NCBI GenBank assembly: GCA_965656185.1
Contig: CBFHJH010000002.1
Coordinates: 1 to 64,000, forward strand
Direction: 5' to 3'
Origin: Croceimicrobium sp965656185
GTDB lineage: Bacteria; Bacteroidota; Bacteroidia; Flavobacteriales; Schleiferiaceae
DNA: 64,000 nucleotides
Shown: positions 23,486-31,354 of the stretch, piece after piece
How the letters are laid out: the number at the start of each line of letters is the position of its first letter
Position numbering within the stretch: the stretch's first letter is position 1
Program-made: the position numbers and the translations under genes
Notes under the pieces: model-generated
What the model saw: only the letters and a program-made list of their open reading frames with translations
Told to the model about the DNA's origin: nothing
The model's database searches: none

Positions 23486-25288
23486 ATGGCCGAAGTTGAA
23501 ACCAAAGACTTTTTAAAAGGAGGGGAGTTCTTGATCCGCTCTGTAACTAGTGATGAAGTGTTCATTCCTGAGGATTTCAGTGAAGAACAAAAAATGATGG
23601 CGCAAGCCACTACAGATTTTATCGAAAAAGAAGTAGTACCGCAAAGAGATCGCTTTGAAAAGAAGGATTATGCCTTTACCGAGGAGATCATGAAGAAAGC
23701 GGGTGAATTAGGTTTATTGGGTATTACTGTGCCGGAGCAATTTGGAGGTTTAGGTATGGACTTCAATACATCGATGCTGGTTTGCGATCGCATTTCCGGT
23801 GTTTCAGGTTCCTTGTCTACCGCTTATGGTGCTCATACGGGAATTGGAACATTACCGGTACAGCTTTACGGAACCGACGCTCAAAAAGAAAAATATTTAC
23901 CTGGTTTAGCCAGTGGCGAGATCATGGGGGCTTATTGTTTAACCGAGCCCGGAGCGGGATCGGATGCCAATAGCGGCAAGACCAAGGCGGAATTGAGTGA
24001 CGATGGCAAGACCTATAAGATCAACGGTCAGAAGATTTGGATTTCCAACGCTGGCTTTGCCAATCTCTTCACGGTATTTGCCCGTATCGAAGATGATAAA
24101 TACCTCACTGCTTTCTTGGTAGAGCGTGGCACGGAGGGAATGAGTTTTGGGGAGGAAGAGCATAAGCTTGGAATTCACGCTAGTTCTACCCGTCAGGTGT
24201 TCTTTAACGATTGTGTGGTACCAGCAGAAAATATGTTAGGCGAGCGCAATGGTGGCTTTAAGATCGCTATGAATGCCTTGAACTACGGCCGTATTAAATT
24301 AGCGGTAGCTTGTTTGGATGCCGCCCGGCGCGTGATCACTTTCGGCATTTCTTACGCCAATGAGCGCAAGCAGTTCGGCGTTTCCATTTCAAGCTTCGGA
24401 GCCATTCAGCAAAAGCTTGCCGAAATGACCACCAAGACTTGGGTAGCCGAATCGGCCGTTTACCGCGCCGGACAGGATATAGAAAATCATATCAATCGTT
24501 TGCAAGAAGACGGAATGGACTCGGCTACCGCTAAATTAAAGGGTGTAGAAGAGTATGCCATTGAGTGTGCTATCCTAAAAGTATTAGGTTCTGAAGTGGG
24601 AAGTTATGTGGCCGATGAAGGAATTCAGATCTACGGCGGTATGGGCTACAGTGCAGACGCCCCGATGGAGCAAGCATATCGCGATGTACGAATTGCCCGC
24701 ATTTATGAAGGAACCAATGAGATCAACCGTCTCCATTCGGTTGCGATGCTATTGAAGAAGGCTCTTAAAGGGGAGATGGACTTGATGAGTCCGGCCATGA
24801 AGGTGGCCGGCGAATTGATGGAGATCCCTTCTTTCGATACCCCCGATTACTCCCAACTATTTGCCGAGGAAAAGGAAATCATCGAAAAGCTCAAGAAGTC
24901 GATCCTCATGGTAGCCGGTAAAGCGGTGGAGACCTTTGGCATGGACCTCGAAGAAGAGCAAGAGATCATTATGAATGCCGCGGAGATGCTGATCGAAGTG
25001 TATGCGGCCGAATCAGGTATTTTGCGCGCCGAGAAGTTGGCTGTGCAGAATGGAGAAGAAGCTACCGCAAATGAGATCAAAATGGCGAAGCTTTATTTGC
25101 ACGGTGCGATGGAGCAAGTGGCCAAGCACGGTCGCGAAGCGATCTATAGCTTTGCAGAAGGAGACGAGCAGCGTATGATGCTAATGGGTTTGAAGCGATT
25201 TACCAAAGCAGCGAACCCTTATAACTTAAAAGAATTACGTCGCAGTATTGCGGCCAAAGTGATTTCGGACAACAAGTATCCCTTTTAG
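23486..25288 (+). CDS. Acyl-CoA dehydrogenase, long (VLCAD-like) form
   Basis: 600 residues from the ATG at 23486. The open frame begins 39 codons earlier but would run through the terminator, operator and -7 box, so that start is rejected. FAD/acyl-CoA signatures: 'GAYCLTEPGAGSDANSGKT' (149-166), 'NGQKIWISNAG', 'DEGIQIYGGMGYSADAPMEQ' (377-396) and the catalytic base E408 in 'IYEGTNEINR'. The extra C-terminal 190 residues resemble the extended domain of very-long-chain type enzymes. It introduces the first double bond of beta-oxidation; the fused hydratase/dehydrogenase and thiolase at 12856-16920 act next. The shared promoter palindrome suggests one regulon under the MarR protein. Confidence 0.95.
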   Translation: MAEVETKDFLKGGEFLIRSVTSDEVFIPEDFSEEQKMMAQATTDFIEKEVVPQRDRFEKKDYAFTEEIMKKAGELGLLGITVPEQFGGLGMDFNTSMLVCDRISGVSGSLSTAYGAHTGIGTLPVQLYGTDAQKEKYLPGLASGEIMGAYCLTEPGAGSDANSGKTKAELSDDGKTYKINGQKIWISNAGFANLFTVFARIEDDKYLTAFLVERGTEGMSFGEEEHKLGIHASSTRQVFFNDCVVPAENMLGERNGGFKIAMNALNYGRIKLAVACLDAARRVITFGISYANERKQFGVSISSFGAIQQKLAEMTTKTWVAESAVYRAGQDIENHINRLQEDGMDSATAKLKGVEEYAIECAILKVLGSEVGSYVADEGIQIYGGMGYSADAPMEQAYRDVRIARIYEGTNEINRLHSVAMLLKKALKGEMDLMSPAMKVAGELMEIPSFDTPDYSQLFAEEKEIIEKLKKSILMVAGKAVETFGMDLEEEQEIIMNAAEMLIEVYAAESGILRAEKLAVQNGEEATANEIKMAKLYLHGAMEQVAKHGREAIYSFAEGDEQRMMLMGLKRFTKAANPYNLKELRRSIAAKVISDNKYPF

Positions 25289-25311
25289 AGATACCGGATT
25301 TTGTGATAATG

Positions 25312-25338
25312 AAAAGCTTCCTTCGGGAAGCTTTTTTT
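25312..25338 (+). terminator. Terminator with UUCG tetraloop
   Basis: Stem GCTTCC (25316-25321) / GGAAGC (25326-25331), extended by A/T pairs, closes a TTCG loop and is followed by a T-run. It ends the acyl-CoA dehydrogenase transcript. Confidence 0.92.
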
Positions 25339-25372
25339 ATTTTAGAGCTATTAACTTATTATACCTCTGCTT

Positions 25373-26977
25373 ATGTTTCGCTATTTACTGCTTTTACTTT
25401 TACTCTCAGGCACGCTATCGGCTCAAATCTTTAATCGCGCAAAAGGATATGGATTATCGGTCACTGAAGTGGAGCTAGAGCAATTACCTAATGGCAATAC
25501 GGTAGTTTCTTTATTCGACGGAGATGAGCTCCAATTAAGCTTATGGGATGCAAATGGGGATTCGATAAAAGAAGTGAGTCTTCCCCTGAGTTTCAAGTTT
25601 TTAATGACTCAAGGTTTAAAGCGATTGGGACCCAACCGATTGGCACTTAGCTTAACCTACCGAGACGGTTGCGACATCATATCCGGCTATGAGCAAAGAG
25701 ATATTCTACTCGATGAGCAACTTAACATATTGGATAGCATTACTTTTTACGATCAAGGCAATGGAGTGCTATTTGCCGGAAGGATCCAAGCCTTTCAAGA
25801 TAGTACTTATATGGTCGACGGCCTTTTTGGTTTTAAGATCCTGGATTTTCAAGGAGGGCAGTTAAACGTTTTATACGACACCTTGAACATCAACCCTAAT
25901 TTCCAGTCCTATGTTTTAAACTCGGACAGTATACTACTAATAGGTGGTGGATCAACTAGAATTTTCCGGTATTCGGATTCGACCTATCTGCCGCAGAGCT
26001 TTTTACCGTCCTACTATTTTTGGGATTTTGACCGAAAACACTTTGCCCAAAGTGCAAATGCCAATAGTTCGAGCGTAGACCTAATTCGGAAATCTGATCT
26101 TAGCATGGCAGGTAGCTACAGCTCACCCCTAGGCAGGCCCATTGAAACAAGCCTCTATTTTGGCGATAGTTTGGTGCTGCTCAATGACTCGGCTTTTGCT
26201 GTGATCGATCGTAGCACGAATCAATTGGTCGATAGCGGAGTTTTCCTCACCCCTTACTTAGCGATTGGCCAAATTTCGGACTTAGCCCTAAGAAGCGGAA
26301 TATTGGTTTCGGCGGGTTCGGGTAATGGAGTGGACCTTCATTTGGAGTCGCAGGAGTTAAATAAGGCACCTTCACTTCCTTTTCAGGGCTTGGAGTATAG
26401 CCTAAAGGCTAATAGCCGACAAAACTTTCAAGTTACCATCCGCAATACCGGTGTTGATACCATTCGTAAAGTGGGCATGGGTATTAGGACTGGCAATACG
26501 CCCTACTTCTGTCAGAATATTTGGTACCGTCGTATCAAGTATGGCTTAAATATTCTACCAGGAGATAGTTTACAGTTGAGCTTTTTGGGAGATCCCTTTA
26601 GTTCGGATACGATCCCTGGAGTAGCGCCGCATCCTTTCTTTATATACATGGTAAACAACCAAATGGTCGATGAAGACGATCGCCTAGCTTCTTCGGTCCA
26701 GGTGATAACACAAGAAGAATTTGCTTTGAATGATCTTAAGCTTTTTCCTAATCCGGTGAAGTCCCTCTTAAAACTCGAGTATCACGGCGCAGAAGGGGCG
26801 CCCCTACACCTTAAACTCTTTTCGAGCGATGGAAAGTGTTTGCTGCAGGAAGTTTGGTCGCTAGATCATGTAAAGCAATATCAAATTGACCTAGAGCACT
26901 TTGTGCCGGGGACCTATATTTTAGAGCTCAAGTCTTCAGGAACAGTTTATCGCGAAAGGATCATTAAGCTTCGATAA
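25373..26977 (+). CDS. Secreted protein with T9SS sorting domain, function unknown
   Basis: 534 residues. Signal peptide 'MFRYLLLLLLLSGTLSAQ'. The central part is built of beta-strand-like repeats with 'SDSTYLPQSF', 'FGDSLVLLNDSAFAVIDRST' and similar words, suggestive of a propeller-like fold, followed by an Ig-like 'NFQVTIRNTGVDTIRKVGMG' stretch. The last 78 residues from 'LFPNPVKSLLKLEY' (457) form a T9SS sorting domain ending 'RERIIKLR'. No catalytic motif is seen. It stands alone between a terminator and the InsA-like gene. Confidence 0.8.
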   Translation: MFRYLLLLLLLSGTLSAQIFNRAKGYGLSVTEVELEQLPNGNTVVSLFDGDELQLSLWDANGDSIKEVSLPLSFKFLMTQGLKRLGPNRLALSLTYRDGCDIISGYEQRDILLDEQLNILDSITFYDQGNGVLFAGRIQAFQDSTYMVDGLFGFKILDFQGGQLNVLYDTLNINPNFQSYVLNSDSILLIGGGSTRIFRYSDSTYLPQSFLPSYYFWDFDRKHFAQSANANSSSVDLIRKSDLSMAGSYSSPLGRPIETSLYFGDSLVLLNDSAFAVIDRSTNQLVDSGVFLTPYLAIGQISDLALRSGILVSAGSGNGVDLHLESQELNKAPSLPFQGLEYSLKANSRQNFQVTIRNTGVDTIRKVGMGIRTGNTPYFCQNIWYRRIKYGLNILPGDSLQLSFLGDPFSSDTIPGVAPHPFFIYMVNNQMVDEDDRLASSVQVITQEEFALNDLKLFPNPVKSLLKLEYHGAEGAPLHLKLFSSDGKCLLQEVWSLDHVKQYQIDLEHFVPGTYILELKSSGTVYRERIIKLR

Positions 26978-27010
26978 CTGTCCGATCTACATTTGTTTGC
27001 TAAATTGATA

Positions 27011-27018
27011 TATCTTTG
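27011..27018 (+). promoter_or_regulatory. -7 box before the InsA-like gene
   Basis: TATCTTTG is a perfect TAnnTTTG match 18 bp before the start. TTTG words at 26992 and 26996 could be the -33 element with a slightly short spacer. Confidence 0.5.
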
Positions 27019-27036
27019 CTAAAAAGGTATAGATAA

Positions 27037-27456
27037 ATGCAGGAGCGTATTTGTCCCAATTGTGGACACGACCAAGCTACCAAAAGTGGGGTGGTAAAAG
27101 GTAGACAGCGTTACAGGTGCAAGGCTTGTGCTTATAATTACACCGTGGCTCGCAAGGGTAAAAAGATAGATAATTATTTCGTAACTAAAGCCTTGCAATT
27201 ATACCTCGAAGGCCTTTCTTACCGTGAGATAGAGCGTATTTTAGGGGTCTCTCATGTAAGTGTGATCAATTGGGTAAAGCAACATAAAGTTCAAAGGCCC
27301 GAGCAGGGCGAGTACCATCCTACCTATCGCATCTTGACTCATTCGGAATTGCTCTCTTTTTACCAAAATCCAGATAATTTGAAAGGAGCAGGTATGGTGG
27401 TAACCGAATTGGGGGATAAGTATATGCTAATTCGCTGGGAGCGCTTTAGAGATTAG
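27037..27456 (+). CDS. InsA-like zinc-ribbon / helix-turn-helix protein (domesticated transposase N-domain)
   Basis: 139 residues. A four-cysteine zinc ribbon (C6, C9, C28, C31 in 'CPNCGHDQ' and 'YRCKACAYNYTV') is followed by a helix-turn-helix 'LEGLSYREIERILGVSHVSV' and 'INWVKQH' (about 53-79). This is the DNA-binding half of IS1-type InsA transposase proteins, but there is no catalytic DDE partner, no terminal inverted repeats and no target duplication nearby. The extra C-terminal part ('LTHSELLSFYQNPDNLKGAG') is not transposase-like. It is placed directly before the porin/acetate-uptake genes, so a role as their transcription factor is a reasonable inference. Confidence 0.8.
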   Translation: MQERICPNCGHDQATKSGVVKGRQRYRCKACAYNYTVARKGKKIDNYFVTKALQLYLEGLSYREIERILGVSHVSVINWVKQHKVQRPEQGEYHPTYRILTHSELLSFYQNPDNLKGAGMVVTELGDKYMLIRWERFRD

Positions 27457-27570
27457 GTTTTACAGATTTTAATAAGCAAAAAACTATACCAATTTTCATT
27501 TTGAAAGGGAAAAGGTCAACCTTCGAATTGCCGAAACGGAGGGTCCGTGGCATTAACCAATCCAATCAAA

Positions 27571-28890
27571 ATGAAAAAATGGCTATTCGCTTTTGCGCTG
27601 ACTTTCATTTCCTTAAGCTTAGTTCAAGCGCAAGGTTTCACAGAATACAGCGGTGGTTTAAAAGTGAAACTCAACGACGAGGGTACTAAGTACTTTCGGA
27701 TGATCACTTGGCATCAAGTCTGGTTGCGCTATAATCAAAACAATACCGGGAGCACACGTGCCGGGGCCGGACAAGAGTCTACCACAGATGTAGGTCTACG
27801 TCGTTCACGCTTTCTAATGTATTCTCAATTGAACGATCGCTTTTTGATCTTAACCCATTTTGGTATCAATAACCAGAATGCAGTGAGTGGCGGTTATTTA
27901 GGGGTAGACGGTAAGAAGCCACAGCTATACATGCACGACGCCTGGGTGGAGTATACCATTTTTAAGAAGTACCTGAACATCGGAGGTGGCTTGCACTACT
28001 GGAATGGTTTAAGTCGTATGACCAATGCATCCACTTTAAACCTAATGGCTTTTGATGCGCCTATCCTGAACTGGGCTACCATCGAGACCACCGATCAATT
28101 TGCGCGTAAATTGGGAATTTATGCAAAAGGAAAATTAGGTAAACTCGCCTATCAAGTGGCGGTGAATGATCCCTTCGAGACCAATGTGGCTGGAACAATA
28201 GCTCCTGATCGTGCTAATTACAATCCCCAAAACCCCTCCAAAGTATTTGAAGGTTATTTCCAATATGAATTTTGGGATGCCGAAGGCAATCTCTTGCCCT
28301 ATCGGGTGGGTACTTACTTAGGGACCAAAAAGGTCTTTAACCTTGGTGCTGGCTTTATCAGCAATGCCGATGCCATGTGGTATACCAATAATGGGGGGGA
28401 TACCATCACCACTGGCATGAATCTCTTTGCGGTAGATGCCTTTTTAGACTACCCTTTGAGCAATGGTTCGGCTATTACTGCCTATGCGGCGGCCTATTTT
28501 AACGACTATGGTCCCAACCATGTGCGCAACATCGGGATCCTCAATCCGGCTGATGGTTCTACCGGTACTAATAGCTTACGCGGTAATTCCTTTCCGGTGA
28601 TCGGAACCGGGACGAGCATTTATACCCAAGTTGGTTTTATGTTACCCAAGAAAAGAGATGACCTTATTTGGCAGCCTTATGCCTCTCTTATCTACAATGA
28701 TTTTGAAGGTTTGGAAGATGCGAACGGCAATAAGGTTCCAGCTACCGTTTTTGACCTTGGCTTAAACTGCTATTTGGCAGGACACCATTCTAAACTCACC
28801 CTCAATTACCGCCATCGTCCTGATTTTACCAATATCGACGCGGTAGAGTATCGTCCAGAGTTAACTTTTCAAGCCATGATCTATTTATAG
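27571..28890 (+). CDS. Outer-membrane porin of the acetate cluster
   Basis: 439 residues from the ATG at 27571 (a GTG 24 bases upstream is less likely because the signal peptide 'MKKWLFAFALTFISLSLVQAQ' starts here). The mature chain alternates in beta-strand fashion with 'TDVGLRRSRFLMYSQLNDRF', a phrase shared by Bacteroidota porins, and ends in 'PELTFQAMIYL', suitable for an outer-membrane barrel. Located just before DUF4212 and ActP-type genes, it probably lets short organic acids such as acetate through the outer membrane (inference). Confidence 0.85.
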   Translation: MKKWLFAFALTFISLSLVQAQGFTEYSGGLKVKLNDEGTKYFRMITWHQVWLRYNQNNTGSTRAGAGQESTTDVGLRRSRFLMYSQLNDRFLILTHFGINNQNAVSGGYLGVDGKKPQLYMHDAWVEYTIFKKYLNIGGGLHYWNGLSRMTNASTLNLMAFDAPILNWATIETTDQFARKLGIYAKGKLGKLAYQVAVNDPFETNVAGTIAPDRANYNPQNPSKVFEGYFQYEFWDAEGNLLPYRVGTYLGTKKVFNLGAGFISNADAMWYTNNGGDTITTGMNLFAVDAFLDYPLSNGSAITAYAAAYFNDYGPNHVRNIGILNPADGSTGTNSLRGNSFPVIGTGTSIYTQVGFMLPKKRDDLIWQPYASLIYNDFEGLEDANGNKVPATVFDLGLNCYLAGHHSKLTLNYRHRPDFTNIDAVEYRPELTFQAMIYL

Positions 28891-28990
28891 CCGAAAAGGG
28901 GAAAGGGAGAAGAGTAGAAGTTTTGAATGAATTCTTTCAAGAGCGAGACCCCTGCCAAATTGATGGACTACTTATTAATTAATCATACAA

Positions 28991-29015
28991 TCTCTAGACT
29001 CTAGAATCCAAATTC
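28991..29015. repeat. CTAGA-type intergenic repeat
   Basis: TCTCTAGACTCTAGAATCC followed by AATTCTATT, matching the words at 12258 and 15262. It lies between the porin and DUF4212 genes and would separate their transcripts by 133 bp. Confidence 0.55.
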
Positions 29016-29023
29016 TATTAAAA

Positions 29024-29284
29024 ATGAAAGACCACACCGAAGCGCATAAATACTGGCGCGCCAACTTAAAACTGCTGACCATCCTGCTCAGCATCTGGTT
29101 CCTCGTTTCTTATGGGGCCGGCATCATCTTCGTAGATTTTTTAAATCAGTTCCGCTTTGGAGGATTCCCGGTCGGTTTCTGGTTTGCCCAGCAGGGATCG
29201 ATCGTAACCTTCGTGGTTTTGATCTTCGTTTACGTGTACAAAATGAACAAGCTCGACGCCAAGTTTGGCTATACCGAGAAATAA
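29024..29284 (+). CDS. DUF4212 small subunit of a sodium/solute symporter
   Basis: 86 residues with two membrane helices ('LLTILLSIWFLVSYGAGIIF' and 'GSIVTFVVLIFVYVYKMNKL') and the family hallmark 'FWFAQQGSI'. DUF4212 proteins accompany VC_2705-type sodium/solute symporters as a small subunit. The gene is 11 bp upstream of the large subunit, so the two are made together. Confidence 0.93.
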   Translation: MKDHTEAHKYWRANLKLLTILLSIWFLVSYGAGIIFVDFLNQFRFGGFPVGFWFAQQGSIVTFVVLIFVYVYKMNKLDAKFGYTEK

Positions 29285-29295
29285 ATTAAAGGATT

Positions 29296-31083
29296 ATGGA
29301 CATTCAAATTATGACCTACATTATCGTAGGTATCACTTTTGCCCTTTACATCGGTATCGCTATTTGGAGTCGTGCCGGTTCTACCAAGGAATTTTATGTG
29401 GCCGGCGGAGGCGTTTCTCCTTTGGCTAACGGTTTGGCTACGGCCGCCGACTGGATGAGCGCTGCCTCTTTTATCTCTATGGCGGGCTTGATCTCTACCC
29501 AAGGTTATGATGGATCGGTCTACTTAATGGGATGGACCGGCGGCTATGTGTTGCTCGCTCTCTTGCTGGCGCCGTACCTGCGTAAGTTTGGGAAGTTTAC
29601 CGTACCTGATTTTATTGGCGATCGTTATTACAGCAATACCGCCAGAACCGTAGCTATCGTAGCGGCACTATTTGTGTCTTTTACCTATGTAGCAGGTCAG
29701 ATGCGCGGGGTAGGTGTAGTATTCTCACGCTTTTTAGAAGTAGATGTTACCACCGGCGTAATCATCGGGATGGTGATCGTTTTGATCTACGCCGTGCTGG
29801 GTGGGATGAAAGGAATTACCTATACTCAGGTGGCACAATACTGTGTTTTAATCTTCGCTTTTATGGTGCCCGCCGTGTTCATTTCCTTAATGCTCACCGA
29901 CAACATTATTCCGCAATTTGGTATGGGAGGTAAAATGGCCGACAATACCTATTTGTTGGATAAGCTGAATCAACTGAATACAGACTTGGGCTTTGCCGCT
30001 TACACCGATGGCTCAAAATCGAAAGTGGATGTTTTCTTCATTACTGCAGCCCTGATGCTGGGTACTGCTGGGTTGCCTCACGTAATTGTACGTTTCTTTA
30101 CCGTGCCCAAGGTGCGTGATGCTCGTAAATCGGCCGGTTACGCCCTATTATTTATCGCTATCCTGTATACTACGGCACCGGCTATTTCCGTATTTGCCCG
30201 TACCAATCTCATTCAAACCGTAGAGGGAAAATCGTATTCAGAGTTGCCTGCTTGGGTCTCTAATTGGGAGCAAACCCATCTTTTAGCTTGGGCCGATAAG
30301 AACAATGATGGGAAAGTGCAATTCCGTCCAGGAGCGGCAATTAACGGTAAGACTCCCGAGTTTAGCGGAGCTAAAGGTGAGCAAGGTAATTTGATCGTGA
30401 GCAATCCGAATATGGATAGTGAGAACGAACTTTACGTAGACCGCGATATCATCGTTTTGGCCAACCCGGAAATTGCCAACCTTCCAGTTTGGGTTATTGC
30501 CTTGGTGGCAGCTGGCGGTTTGGCTGCGGCTCTTTCTACTGCAGCGGGACTATTACTGGTAATTTCTACCGCTATTTCGCATGATCTTTTGAAAAAGCAG
30601 TTAATGCCCGATATCTCGGAGCGTGGCGAATTATTAGCAGCTCGTTTCTCCGCCTTTATCGCGGTTTCCGTAGCCGGTTATTTCGGTATTAATCCGCCCG
30701 ATTACGTGGCGGCCGTAGTTGCCTTGGCCTTTGGATTGGCCGCTGCCTCTTTCTTCCCTGCCATTATTTTAGGCATCTTCATGAAGAAAATGAATAAAGA
30801 AGGCGCGGTAGCCGGAATGATCGCTGGCTTGGCCAGTATGTGTTTCTACATCTTGAAATTCAAGTTTGGCGCCTTCGATGGCGGAATGGAAGCAGTAGGT
30901 GATCTAAAAGCCGATTGGTGGTTCGGTATTAGCCCCGAGGGCTTCGGTACCGTTGCTATGCTGATCAATTTAGGAGTTAGTTTGCTGGTAATGAAGTTTA
31001 CCCCGGAAACGCCTGAAGATGTACAAGAATTGGTAGAAGATATTCGTATTCCAAGCGGTGCTGGTGAAGCACATGCCCACTAA
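29296..31083 (+). CDS. actP: Sodium/solute symporter large subunit, acetate-permease-like
   Basis: 595-residue transporter of the SSS (SLC5) family, about 13 membrane helices. Family words are 'FYVAGGGVSPLANGLATAAD' near the N-terminus, 'GMKGITYTQVAQYCVLIFAF' and 'GGLAAALSTAAGLLLVISTA' before a Na-site-like region. With the DUF4212 subunit it belongs to the VC_2705 type. Substrate is probably acetate or another short carboxylate, because acetate- and propionate-activating enzymes follow downstream. A hydrophilic loop of about 100 residues around 300-400 is typical of this subgroup. A terminator ends the transcript. Confidence 0.88.
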   Translation: MDIQIMTYIIVGITFALYIGIAIWSRAGSTKEFYVAGGGVSPLANGLATAADWMSAASFISMAGLISTQGYDGSVYLMGWTGGYVLLALLLAPYLRKFGKFTVPDFIGDRYYSNTARTVAIVAALFVSFTYVAGQMRGVGVVFSRFLEVDVTTGVIIGMVIVLIYAVLGGMKGITYTQVAQYCVLIFAFMVPAVFISLMLTDNIIPQFGMGGKMADNTYLLDKLNQLNTDLGFAAYTDGSKSKVDVFFITAALMLGTAGLPHVIVRFFTVPKVRDARKSAGYALLFIAILYTTAPAISVFARTNLIQTVEGKSYSELPAWVSNWEQTHLLAWADKNNDGKVQFRPGAAINGKTPEFSGAKGEQGNLIVSNPNMDSENELYVDRDIIVLANPEIANLPVWVIALVAAGGLAAALSTAAGLLLVISTAISHDLLKKQLMPDISERGELLAARFSAFIAVSVAGYFGINPPDYVAAVVALAFGLAAASFFPAIILGIFMKKMNKEGAVAGMIAGLASMCFYILKFKFGAFDGGMEAVGDLKADWWFGISPEGFGTVAMLINLGVSLLVMKFTPETPEDVQELVEDIRIPSGAGEAHAH

Positions 31084-31093
31084 TTCTATATCC

Positions 31094-31127
31094 CAAGAGC
31101 CCTGGTCATAAACCGGGGCTCTTTTTA
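31094..31127 (+). terminator. Terminator after the symporter
   Basis: Arms AGAGCCCTGG (31096-31105) and CCGGGGCTCT (31113-31122) pair around a 7-base loop, with one G-T pair, followed by TTTTT. Confidence 0.85.
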
Positions 31128-31174
31128 CTGATAAAAATCAGTGCCCAATTGAAGCGGAAAAACAATCTTTGAAG

Positions 31175-31354
31175 ATGAAGTCGAATTCCATCCTACAAAT
31201 TTTGCTCGTAGCGGTCAGCATTTTCCTGATCTCTCCCTTGTTTTGGGATTTTTTCAGTTCGGCCCTGTACTATTTACTCTTCCTTTTTGTATTGCTCTTG
31301 GGCTGGATCATTATACTTTACTATCAGTCTAGTCAAAGCGACGATTCCGAATGA
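31175..31354 (+). CDS. Two-helix small membrane protein coupled to the sensor kinase
   Basis: 59 residues from the ATG at 31175 (a TTG 6 bases upstream would add two residues). Two hydrophobic helices ('ILQILLVAVSIFLISPLF' and 'ALYYLLFLFVLLLGWIIILY') and an acidic end (DDSE). Its stop overlaps the kinase start as ATGA, so it is made with the kinase. The kinase has a symporter-like membrane domain, and true symporters of this group need a two-helix DUF4212 subunit; this protein may play the matching role for the kinase (inference). Family not recognised. Confidence 0.7.
   Translation: MKSNSILQILLVAVSIFLISPLFWDFFSSALYYLLFLFVLLLGWIIILYYQSSQSDDSE

Noticed and set aside
27037..27456. Active IS1-type insertion sequence
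   Set aside because: No InsB catalytic frame, no inverted ends, no target duplication, and a non-transposase C-terminus.
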